NCBI RefSeq assembly: GCF_000971115.1
Contig: NZ_BBLV01000005.1
Span: 1-36,954 of the forward strand
DNA length: 36,954 bases
DNA from: Demequina gelatinilytica
Lineage (GTDB): Bacteria > Actinomycetota > Actinomycetes > Actinomycetales > Demequinaceae
Direction of reading: 5' to 3'
Shown: positions 16,731 to 23,824 of the stretch, in pieces
Layout: each line of letters begins with the position of its first letter
Numbering within the stretch: the first letter of the stretch is position 1
The notes under the pieces: model-generated
Seen by the model: the letters and a program-made list of their open reading frames with translations, nothing else
Database searches by the model: none
What the model was told of the DNA's origin: nothing
Made by a program: the position numbers and the translations under genes

Positions 16731-17671
16731 GCATTGTCGCTCATGTGGCGCTCGCGGGATACGAGCACGCCGCGTACCAAGGCGCGGCACCACTCCGGTC
16801 TCTCGATGAGGTCCCGGTAGTCGAGCCGCACGGCCTGGATCCCCACGGTGGCGAGTCGCGCATCCCTGCGCAGGTCCCGGCGGCGCTGGTCGAAGCCGCC
16901 ATGGTGCTCCTCGCTGTCGAGCTCGATGTTGGTCAAGGTCGACGGGTCGAACATGTCGAGGCGGTGCGTCTGCCCGTCGGCGAGCACGCGGTGCTGGCGG
17001 ATGAAGCGCGCGAACTCACCCGTGTTGAACACCTTGCGCGCGCTGTGCTCCTCGAGATAGCTCTCTGCGCCGAACCCGGCGGCTTCGAGGGTTCGCACCA
17101 ATGCACGACGCGAGGGCACCCGAGGGACGGCGGCGACGGCATCGAGGAGCTGATCGACGCTCGTCATGCCGCTGGCGATCGCCGCGTGCACCGCGGTCGA
17201 GCGATCCCGTGTGGGGAGCAGCCCATAGCCCAGCACCACCGCGTGCGCGGCTCCCACCACGGTCATGGCGTGAAGGCGTGCGAGGGGAGGCTGCCAGCTG
17301 ATGCGTCGGATCCGCAGCCATTCCGGGATCTGGTGGTGGAGGGGATGCGGCATCACCAGGTCGATCACCTCGGGCGGCTCGGCGAGGAATCCCCACACGT
17401 ACAGCGCGGCCGGGCCGGACAGGGCCCCGTTGAGGCCCGACCACAGCAGCGCCGCATCGGCCCGAGCCGCGAACGACTCGACGTGGATGCCTGCGACGTA
17501 CGCATCCGGAAGGACCCGCACGGCGTGGCCGTGCTCGACGGCGGTCCGCGCCTTCCGCGCAGTTGCCATGCTCGCGAGCTCGGCGAACGTGAACGCGCGG
17601 GTGGTGCGTCGCAAGGCGTCGGCGAGCGTCTCCTCGGGAGCAAGGGTGGGGACGGAGCGGAGATGGGTCAC
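16718..17671 (-). CDS. AbiEi-like winged-helix / DUF559 endonuclease-like protein
   Basis: A 317-residue protein. The N-terminus (about 8-55, APEETLADALRRTTRAFTFAEL ...) resembles the AbiEi antitoxin winged-helix domain. The C-terminus (about 215-305) has the Vsr/DUF559 nuclease pattern: FIRQHRVLADGQTHRLDMFDP, then LTNIELDSEEHHGG, then RRRDLRRDARLATVGIQAVRLDYRDLI. Its Asp in HRLDMF, Glu in NIELD and the HH are the likely metal-binding residues. Activity on DNA is inferred from the fold. The GTG at 17671 was chosen because TACAAC lies 7 bases upstream; a longer frame to 17821 would translate the repeat and hairpin. No AbiEii toxin partner is adjacent. Confidence 0.75.
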   Translation of the reverse strand: MTHLRSVPTLAPEETLADALRRTTRAFTFAELASMATARKARTAVEHGHAVRVLPDAYVAGIHVESFAARADAALLWSGLNGALSGPAALYVWGFLAEPPEVIDLVMPHPLHHQIPEWLRIRRISWQPPLARLHAMTVVGAAHAVVLGYGLLPTRDRSTAVHAAIASGMTSVDQLLDAVAAVPRVPSRRALVRTLEAAGFGAESYLEEHSARKVFNTGEFARFIRQHRVLADGQTHRLDMFDPSTLTNIELDSEEHHGGFDQRRRDLRRDARLATVGIQAVRLDYRDLIERPEWCRALVRGVLVSRERHMSDNALPL

Positions 17672-17739
17672 ACCGTCGGTTGTAGGAGGCTTCGGGCTGC
17701 TCCCCGCGGTCGGCTGAGAGCTTCGGTGGAGACAGAAAC

Positions 17740-17774
17740 GCCGGTCGGGGCTGGGGACACCAGCACCGACCGGC
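17740..17774 (-). other. Leader hairpin upstream of the DUF559 gene
   Basis: GCCGGTCGG (17740-17748) and CCGACCGGC (17766-17774) are exact inverted copies, with a further CTGG/CCAG pair inside (17751-17754 and 17760-17763). It lies upstream of the probable -10, inside the repeat-bounded unit. It may be a DNA structure, a terminator guarding the gene from upstream minus transcription, or part of the mobile unit. Confidence 0.55.
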
Positions 17775-17789
17775 GCCTCTCGACAATCA

Positions 17790-17842
17790 GCTACCACTGT
17801 GAGGTGAGAACCTCGCCACACCGACCACTACCTACCACTTCC
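17790..17842. repeat. Right 53-bp inverted repeat of the DUF559 unit
   Basis: Partner of 16678-16730 (43 of 53 identical as reverse complement). It ends 3 bases before a G-rich tandem tract. Confidence 0.85.
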
Positions 17843-17845
17843 GAA

Positions 17846-17888
17846 GGGGAGGGGCGGGGAGGGGCGGGGAGGGGCGGGGAGGGATGGG
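17846..17888. repeat. G-rich 10-bp tandem repeat (GGGGAGGGGC)
   Basis: About four units of a 10-bp repeat, alternating GGGGA and GGGGC, with eight or more consecutive G-runs on the plus strand. It lies between the right inverted repeat and the valS stop codon (17898). The plus strand could fold into a G-quadruplex, and the valS transcript end would be C-rich. Confidence 0.85.
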
Positions 17889-17897
17889 CTGAGGGGC

Positions 17898-20651
17898 CTA
17901 CGCCTCGCCCAGGACCGCGTTCTCCGTGCGCATCACCGTGGGGTCGGCGATCGCGTCGGGCGAGCCGTCCTCGGTGCCCAGGCCGTCGACGTTGGGCTCG
18001 AGCGCCGCCTCGGTGTCGACGATCTGCATCGCCTCCACACGGCCCGCGGCGAGCAGGTCCGCCTTCGCGGCCCGCACCAGGGTGGCCTTCGCGGCGGGCA
18101 CCAGCAGGTCCACGGACGCCAGCGGCGTGCGCTGCGACACCTTCGCCTCGGACTTCACCTTGCGCAGCACGGAGAGCGCCTCGCCGGCCGCGGCCAGCAG
18201 GGGAGCGCCCTGGGAGGCCTCGCCCGCGGCCTCGCGCAGCGGTGCGGGCACCGGCCAGGCCGCGCGGTGGACCGAGCCCTCCTGGAACCAGCTCCACACC
18301 TCCTCCGTCGCGAACGGCAGCACCGGCGCGAACAGGCGCAGGAAGGTCTGCAGCGACAGCGTCAGCGCGGCGCGTGCCGATGCGGCACCCTCCGAGCACG
18401 GCGCGTGCGGGTCGATGGCCTCGCCGGGGGCGGCACCGTCGTAGGCGCGCGCCTTGACCAGCTCGAGGTAGTCGTCGCAGAAGGTCCAGAACAGGGTCTC
18501 CGCGACCTCGAGGGCCTTGGTGTGGTCGTAGCCCTCGAGCGCCTTGGTCGCGGCGTCCACGACGTCGGCGAGCGCCGAGAGCATCGCCGCGTCGAGCGCC
18601 TCGGTGACCGGGGCGGCGGTGACGTGCGCGGTCGCCTCGAGGCCCTCGGCCAGCGACGAGCCCGCCGCCGTGGAGATGCCGGTCGCGCCCAGCACGAACT
18701 TCGAGGCGTTGAGCACCTTCATCGCGAGGCGGCGGCCGATCTTCATCTGGCCCTCGTCGAACGCGGCGTCGGTGCCCAGGCGTGCCGCGGCTGCCCAGTA
18801 GCGGACCGCGTCCGAGCCGTGCGACTCGAGCAGGCCCATGGGCGTGACGACGTTGCCCTTCGACTTCGACATCTTCTTGCGGTCGGGGTCGAGGATCCAG
18901 CCGGAGATCGCGGCGTGCTTCCAGGGCAGGGTGCCGTGCTCGGCGTGCGAGCGCACCACGGTGGAGAACAGCCACGTGCGGATGATGTCCTGGCCCTGGG
19001 GGCGCAGGTCCATGGGGAAGGTCGCCGCGAACAGCGCGGGGTTGTCGCGCCAGCCGCACACGATCTGCGGGGTGAGCGACGAGGTCGCCCACGTGTCCAT
19101 GATGTCCTTCTCGCCCGTGAAGCCACCGGGCACGTCCCGCTGCGAGGCCTCGTAGCCCGCGGGCACGTCCACGGACGGGTCGACCGGGAGAGCCTCCTCC
19201 GACGGGACCAGGGGGTTGTCGAAGTCGGGCGAGCCGTCCGCGAGCACGGGGTACCAGACCGGGATGGGCACGCCGAAGAAGCGCTGGCGAGAGATCAGCC
19301 AGTCGCCCGTGAGCCCCTTGACCCAGTTCTCGTAGCGCACGCGCATGAAGTCGGGCTCGAAGTCCAGCTCCGAGCCGCGCGCGACCAGCTCCGCGTTCAG
19401 CGCGGCGTCGGTGCCGCCGTTGCGGATGTACCACTGGCGGGTGGTGACGATCTCGAGGGGCTTGTCGCCCTTCTCGAAGAACTTGACGGGGTGCGAGATC
19501 GCGCGCGGGTCGCCGTCCATGACGCCGGCCTCCTGCAGCATCTCGACGATGCGCTTCTGCGCGGAGAACACGGTCATACCGGCGAGCTCGCCGTACGCCG
19601 CGAGGCCCTCGGCCGACTCGATGCCGGACGGCGCCTCCGGCAGCACGCGGCCGTCCCAGCCGAGCACGGGACGCGTGGGCAGACGCAGCTCGCGCCACCA
19701 GGTGACGTCCGTGATGTCGCCGAAGGTGCAGATCATCGCGATGCCGGACCCCTTCTCGGGGTTGGCGAGGTGGTGCGCGACCACCGGCACCTCGACGCCG
19801 AACAGCGGCGTGCGCACGTGCGTGCCGAACAGCGGCTTGTAGCGCTCGTCATCGGGGTGCGCGACCAGGGCCACGCACGCGGGGAGCAGCTCGGGGCGGG
19901 TGGTCTCGATCCACACGGACTCGTACGAGCCGGTGGCCTCCTCCATGTCCGCCGCCGGCTCGAAGGCCAGGCGGTGGTACGCGCCGGGACGCTCGCGGTC
20001 CTCGAGCTCCGCCTGCGCGACCGCGGTGCGGAACGTCACGTCCCACAGCGTGGGCGCCTCGGCCTGGTAGCACTCGCCGCGCGACAGGCCCCGCAGGAAG
20101 GCCTGCTGCGCCACGGCCTGCGAGGAGGGGGAGATGGTCTGGTACGTGCGGGACCAGTCGACCGACAGGCCGAGGTGGCGCCACAGCGCCTCGAACTGCT
20201 TCTCGTCCTCGGCGGTGAGGCGCTCGCACAGCTCGACGAAGTTCCTGCGCGAGATCGGCTGCTGGTCCGCGGCCTTCACCGACTTGCCCTCGCCACCGGC
20301 GAACGGGGGCTCGTAGCCCTCGACGTAGGGGAGGGTCGGGTCGCAGCGCACGCCGTAGTAGTTCTGCACGCGGCGCTCGGTGGGGAGGCCGTTGTCGTCC
20401 CACCCCATGGGGTAGAACACCTCGCGGCCGCGCATGCGCTGGAAGCGGGCCACCACGTCGGTGTGCGTGTAGCTGAACACGTGGCCCACGTGGAGCGAGC
20501 CCGAGACGGTGGGGGGCGGGGTGTCGATCGAGTACACCTGCTCGCGGGTCTTCGACTCGTCGAAGCGGTAGGTGCCGGCGGCCTCCCAGGCCTCGTTCCA
20601 GCGGTCCTCGAGCCCGTCGACGGTGGCCTTGTCGGGAATGCGCGAAGTCAT
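17898..20651 (-). CDS. valS: Valyl-tRNA synthetase
   Basis: A class Ia synthetase of 917 residues that charges tRNA-Val. The HIGH-type motif is His54-Val-Gly-His57 in PPTVSGSLHVGH, and KMSKS is at residues 593-597 (DRKKMSKSKGN). The editing (CP1) domain lies between, with the anticodon-binding domain and a C-terminal coiled-coil-like segment (LRKVKSEAKVSQRTPL) after. The ATG at 20651 was chosen; an alternative ATG lies 9 bases upstream (20660). There is no strong Shine-Dalgarno, but an AACAAT 7 bases upstream could act as -10 of a leaderless mRNA. No T-box leader is seen. Two GGACGATGC copies lie immediately upstream. Confidence 0.97.
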   Translation of the reverse strand: MTSRIPDKATVDGLEDRWNEAWEAAGTYRFDESKTREQVYSIDTPPPTVSGSLHVGHVFSYTHTDVVARFQRMRGREVFYPMGWDDNGLPTERRVQNYYGVRCDPTLPYVEGYEPPFAGGEGKSVKAADQQPISRRNFVELCERLTAEDEKQFEALWRHLGLSVDWSRTYQTISPSSQAVAQQAFLRGLSRGECYQAEAPTLWDVTFRTAVAQAELEDRERPGAYHRLAFEPAADMEEATGSYESVWIETTRPELLPACVALVAHPDDERYKPLFGTHVRTPLFGVEVPVVAHHLANPEKGSGIAMICTFGDITDVTWWRELRLPTRPVLGWDGRVLPEAPSGIESAEGLAAYGELAGMTVFSAQKRIVEMLQEAGVMDGDPRAISHPVKFFEKGDKPLEIVTTRQWYIRNGGTDAALNAELVARGSELDFEPDFMRVRYENWVKGLTGDWLISRQRFFGVPIPVWYPVLADGSPDFDNPLVPSEEALPVDPSVDVPAGYEASQRDVPGGFTGEKDIMDTWATSSLTPQIVCGWRDNPALFAATFPMDLRPQGQDIIRTWLFSTVVRSHAEHGTLPWKHAAISGWILDPDRKKMSKSKGNVVTPMGLLESHGSDAVRYWAAAARLGTDAAFDEGQMKIGRRLAMKVLNASKFVLGATGISTAAGSSLAEGLEATAHVTAAPVTEALDAAMLSALADVVDAATKALEGYDHTKALEVAETLFWTFCDDYLELVKARAYDGAAPGEAIDPHAPCSEGAASARAALTLSLQTFLRLFAPVLPFATEEVWSWFQEGSVHRAAWPVPAPLREAAGEASQGAPLLAAAGEALSVLRKVKSEAKVSQRTPLASVDLLVPAAKATLVRAAKADLLAAGRVEAMQIVDTEAALEPNVDGLGTEDGSPDAIADPTVMRTENAVLGEA

Positions 20652-20734
20652 GGGGGCCATTGTTCCAGAGCGGGGACGATGCGCGGGCACCGGGGACGAT
20701 GCACGGCCCGGCGTTCCCGCGCGAGGCGCCGAGG

Positions 20735-21076
20735 TCAGACGTCGTCGGACGATGCGGCGCGCGCGGCCTCCTCCCGCATGAGCGGGCCGAACCACCCGAC
20801 CACGACCGCCGCCATGACGGCGGCCCCGGCCGCTGCGGGCACCACGAGCGAGCGCGGCTCGCCTAGGCGCAGCGCGACGGCACCGGCCACGGTCGCGCCT
20901 GCGGCGTTGATCGAGGACCATGCGGCGTTCTCGCGCGGCGTCGACATCCCGCGTCCGGGCGGGTCGGCGAACACCGAGGGGAACGGGCGCCGGAGGATCG
21001 CCGCGGCACCGTGCGGCAGCGCGTTGACGGCGAGCGCGCCGCAGACGCCGGCGCATGTGCGGGCAAGAAGGGCCAT
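20735..21076 (-). CDS. Small membrane protein, unknown family
   Basis: A 113-residue protein with two hydrophobic segments (RTCAGVCGALAVNALPHGAA and SLVVPAAAGAAVMAAVVVGWF) and a loop containing PGRGMSTPRENAAWSSINAAG. I do not recognise the family. The start is uncertain: ATG 21076 has a weak GAGG upstream, and an in-frame ATG at 21094 is possible. It lies upstream of valS on the same strand, 83 bases away, with two GGACGATGC copies in the gap and a third at its 3' end. Confidence 0.55.
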   Translation of the reverse strand: MALLARTCAGVCGALAVNALPHGAAAILRRPFPSVFADPPGRGMSTPRENAAWSSINAAGATVAGAVALRLGEPRSLVVPAAAGAAVMAAVVVGWFGPLMREEAARAASSDDV

Positions 21077-21213
21077 GACCTCATCATGAGGCATCGAGGC
21101 TCGTGGAACCAGGGGTGATGCGGCGCGCGATCCACGGGGGTGGCGTCCGCATCGTCCCCGGCGACCGCGCGCCCCCTATCCCCGGGAGCGGTCTCACGAC
21201 TAGCCTGCAGGGC

Positions 21214-21627
21214 ATGGATGCGCGGGTTCAGGCGAGCTTTCTCAAGGCGCTTGAGCGACTCGACGGCGATGCCGGCGACGCGCTCGATCCGCGGCTGCGC
21301 GACATGATCCGGCTGCGCGTCTCGCACCTCAACGGCTGTCACGGCTCCGTCCGGATGCATTCGGAGTCGCTCGCCCAGCAAGGTGCCCGGCACGACCTCA
21401 TCAGCGCGCTCGCGAGGCCCGCTCGCCTGATGCGCGACGGCCTCGTGTCCGACGGCGACGCCGCGGCGCTGCGGTTCGCGGAGATCCTCACCGATGCGCC
21501 GCGTGGCCTCGAGGCCGATGCGCGCGAGCACGTCGGGGCGTGGTTCAACGCGGGGCAGATCGGCTCGATCATCGAGGTGGTCGCGATCACCAACGCGTGG
21601 AACCGCGTCATGCGCGGCACCGACTAG
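21214..21627 (+). CDS. AhpD / carboxymuconolactone decarboxylase-like protein
   Basis: A 137-residue helical protein of the CMD/AhpD superfamily. The expected active-site helix is RLRVSHLNGCHGSVRMHSESLAQ. The first Cys is present, but the second position of the usual Cys-x-x-Cys is Ser, while the following His (RMHSE) is kept. It may therefore be a peroxidase-like enzyme with a one-Cys mechanism, or a non-redox CMD protein. The ATG at 21214 is supported by TAGCCT 7 bases upstream; a longer frame from 21103 lacks family similarity. Confidence 0.8.
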   Translation: MDARVQASFLKALERLDGDAGDALDPRLRDMIRLRVSHLNGCHGSVRMHSESLAQQGARHDLISALARPARLMRDGLVSDGDAAALRFAEILTDAPRGLEADAREHVGAWFNAGQIGSIIEVVAITNAWNRVMRGTD

Positions 21628-21637
21628 CTGTCCGGGA

Positions 21638-21652
21638 CCCCCAGAACGGGGG
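21638..21652 (+). terminator. Small hairpin after the AhpD-like gene
   Basis: CCCCC (21638-21642) and GGGGG (21648-21652) with loop AGAAC, 10 bases after the stop, followed by ATTGA. A short but GC-only stem. It may be a weak terminator before the MFS gene. Confidence 0.45.
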
Positions 21653-21792
21653 ATTGACGCGTGAACGCCCACGGGGCGACGGTGGGGATGCGGTTCACTG
21701 ACGCGGACGATGACGACGCGCCGGCACCTGTCCCCAACAGCCGGACGTGCGCCTCGCGCGACGCGCGCCCCGTCCCAGAATCGAGGCCGCTC

Positions 21793-23310
21793 ATGGCCGA
21801 TCTCACCTCTGTCCCCGAGACCACCGAGCCGGATCCGACGCGCTGGCGCATGCTGGCCGTCATCGCGGTCGCGCAGCTCATGATCATCCTCGACGGGTCG
21901 ATCGTGAACGTCGCGCTGCCGCACATCCAGGAGGCGCTGGCCATCTCGGACGCCAACCGCCAATGGGTCGTCACCGCGTACACCCTCGCGTTCGGCGGCC
22001 TCCTGCTCCTCGGCGGTCGCGTCGCCGACTACTGGGGTCGCAAGCGGACCTTCATCGTGGGTCTGCTCGGCTTCGCCGCGGCGTCCGCGCTGGGTGGTCT
22101 GGCTCCCGCGGAGGGCTTCATGTTCGCCGCGCGGGGCCTCCAAGGCATGTTCGCCGCGCTGCTCGCCCCGGCCGCTCTGTCGCTCGTCACGGTCGCGTTC
22201 ACGGAGCCGCATGAGCGCGCGAAGGCGTTCGGGGTGTTCGGGGCGCTCTCCGGCGGCGGCGCCGCGATCGGGCTCATCCTGGGTGGGCTCCTCACCGACG
22301 GCCCCGGCTGGCGATGGGTCATGTGGGTGAACGTCCCCATCGCGCTCGTCACCGCGGCGCTCGCGGTCGGGATGGTGCGCGAGTCCCGCTCGGATGGTCA
22401 CGCGTCCTACGACATCCCTGGGGCGTTGCTCGCCACGTCGGGTCTCCTGGCGCTGGTCTACGGCTTCACGCGCGTGTCGGAGGCCGATGCCGGCTGGGCC
22501 GACCCGCTCGCGATCGCGTGCCTCGCCGCGGCAGCGGTGCTGCTTGTCACCTTCGTGCTGGTGGAGCGTCGCGTCGCGCATCCGCTGCTCCCGCTTCGCA
22601 TCCCGGCCCATCCGATCCGCGGGGGCTCCTACCTCACGTTCCTGCTGGTCGGGGCCGGGCTCTTCGCGATGTTCCTGTTCCTCAGCTACTACATGCAGGG
22701 CGTGCTCGGGTACTCCGCGCTGCGCACAGGCCTGCATTTCCTCCCGTTCTCGCTCGGCATCATCCTCGCCGCGGGCCTCGTCGCGCGGGTGCTGCCGGTG
22801 ACCGGGCCGCGCCCTCTCATGGTGGGCGGGCTCGCGGTCGCCGGGACGGGGATGCTCATGCTCCTGCGCATCACGCCTCAGGACCAGTACTGGACCCACG
22901 TGCTGCCCTCGCTCGTGATGATCAGCGTCGGCATGGCGTTCGTGTTCATCCCGACCAGCTCGACGGCGCTCATCGGCGTGCAGCCGCGGGATGCGGGCGT
23001 CGCCTCGGCCCTCCTCAACACGACGCAGCAGGTGGGCGGCTCCGTGGGGCTCGCGCTGCTGTCCACGCTCGCGCTCGCGTCGACCACGCGCTCCGTGGAG
23101 CAGATCGGCACGGTCGAGCGGGCCATGCCGGACGGCAGCGTCGCGCAGGTGCCCGGCCCCGAGTCCCTGGTCGCGGGCTTCCACACGGGATTCCTGTGGG
23201 GTGCCGTGCTGCTCTACCTGGGGATGCTGTCCGCGCTGCTGCTGGTGCGGATCCGCAAGGCGGACTACCACGCGAACGTCCAGGATGCGGAGAGCGCGCC
23301 GGCGGTCTGA
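21793..23310 (+). CDS. MFS multidrug exporter, DHA2 (14-TM) family
   Basis: A 505-residue drug:proton antiporter of the EmrB/QacA type. The DHA2 signature LDGSIVNVALPHI (residues 33-45) lies in TM1. Motif A GGRVADYWGRKR follows TM2, and the motif C-like GGGAAIGLILGGLLTDGPGWRW is in TM5. Fourteen hydrophobic segments can be counted, with a short Lys/Arg C-terminal tail. The substrate is unknown. The ATG at 21793 was chosen because the in-frame extension to 21661 is hydrophilic and unlike the family. It is convergent with the MarR-like gene at 23329, an obvious candidate regulator. Confidence 0.92.
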   Translation: MADLTSVPETTEPDPTRWRMLAVIAVAQLMIILDGSIVNVALPHIQEALAISDANRQWVVTAYTLAFGGLLLLGGRVADYWGRKRTFIVGLLGFAAASALGGLAPAEGFMFAARGLQGMFAALLAPAALSLVTVAFTEPHERAKAFGVFGALSGGGAAIGLILGGLLTDGPGWRWVMWVNVPIALVTAALAVGMVRESRSDGHASYDIPGALLATSGLLALVYGFTRVSEADAGWADPLAIACLAAAAVLLVTFVLVERRVAHPLLPLRIPAHPIRGGSYLTFLLVGAGLFAMFLFLSYYMQGVLGYSALRTGLHFLPFSLGIILAAGLVARVLPVTGPRPLMVGGLAVAGTGMLMLLRITPQDQYWTHVLPSLVMISVGMAFVFIPTSSTALIGVQPRDAGVASALLNTTQQVGGSVGLALLSTLALASTTRSVEQIGTVERAMPDGSVAQVPGPESLVAGFHTGFLWGAVLLYLGMLSALLLVRIRKADYHANVQDAESAPAV

Positions 23311-23328
23311 GGACGGCGGCGACGGTGG

Positions 23329-23742
23329 TCAGGCGCCGAGGTTGGCGAGCATGCCGCGCAGCGCGACGATCGCCGTCGCGACCTCGTCCTCGCTCAGGCC
23401 CTCGGTCGCGCGCGCGACGATCCGCTCCCGCTCCTTGTCGAGATCGTCCACCACGTCGCGGCCCGCATCCGTCGCCGCGTAGAGGCCGTCGGGCTCGACC
23501 GCCCAGCCCGCGACGGCGAGAGCGTTCCACGCCTCGGTGCACGCGACGGCCGAGTAGCGCGGGCCCATCGCGGACTCGACCGCGTCCCAGGTCAAGGGTT
23601 GGGAGGCGCGTGCGAGCACGCTCAGCATGACGAGCTCGGTGCGCGTGGTGGACCGGTCCGCGAGCGCCTCCTCGAAGGCCGCGTCGTAGGCCTGGTGGAG
23701 CAGCGGGATGAGGGAGTCGAGACGCACGCCGTCGTGGTTCAT
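23329..23742 (-). CDS. MarR-like winged-helix protein
   Basis: A 137-residue helical protein. TRTELVMLSVLARASQPLTWDAVESAM ... CTEAWNALAVAGWAVEPDGLYAATDAGRDVVDDL is a winged helix, with the wing at LYAATDAG. The DLDKERERIVARATEGLSEDEV helix is typical of MarR proteins. The match is weaker than for the MarR gene at 8299. It is convergent with the exporter gene, 18 bases between stops. The ATG is fixed by TAGCCT 6 bases upstream (leaderless). Confidence 0.65.
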   Translation of the reverse strand: MNHDGVRLDSLIPLLHQAYDAAFEEALADRSTTRTELVMLSVLARASQPLTWDAVESAMGPRYSAVACTEAWNALAVAGWAVEPDGLYAATDAGRDVVDDLDKERERIVARATEGLSEDEVATAIVALRGMLANLGA

Positions 23743-23824
23743 CCGGCCAGGCTAGGCCCGCTCGGGGCGCGGCGCTTGTCGGGGACCGTCCGGCGGGCGC
23801 GGGCCGGCCGGAGGCGCCGGCGTC

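Larger units (their letters stand above)
16678..17842. mobile_element. Candidate mobile unit: DUF559 nuclease gene inside inverted repeats
   Basis: A single gene with its promoter and a leader hairpin is enclosed exactly by two 53-bp imperfect inverted repeats, in the spacer between clpX and valS. No transposase is present. This could be a non-autonomous cassette moved in trans, a self-mobilising nuclease gene, or a gene whose repeats are only RNA structures. Target-site duplication is not evident to me. Confidence 0.4.

Noticed and set aside
17846..17888. Tandem G-rich repeat considered as a CRISPR array
   Set aside because: The 10-bp period has no unique spacers, and no cas gene is present in the window.
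20652..21056. N-terminal extension of valS to 21056
   Set aside because: The extension is Arg-rich and unlike any ValRS; it overlaps the small membrane protein gene, whereas the ATG at 20651 gives a standard N-terminus.
18267..21089. Very long plus-strand open frame opposite valS
   Set aside because: Its translation is Arg/Gly/Val/His-rich without domains and mirrors a fully recognisable ValRS on the other strand. Such shadows are normal in high-GC DNA.
21661..21792. Upstream start for the MFS gene
   Set aside because: The extension is hydrophilic and Asp/Pro/Arg-rich with no ribosome site; the ATG at 21793 gives a normal DHA2 start.
20863..23271. Minus-strand open frame of about 800 codons across the AhpD-like and MFS genes
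   Set aside because: Composition is dominated by Arg, Gly, His and Glu, and it spans several genes with clear products on the plus strand.
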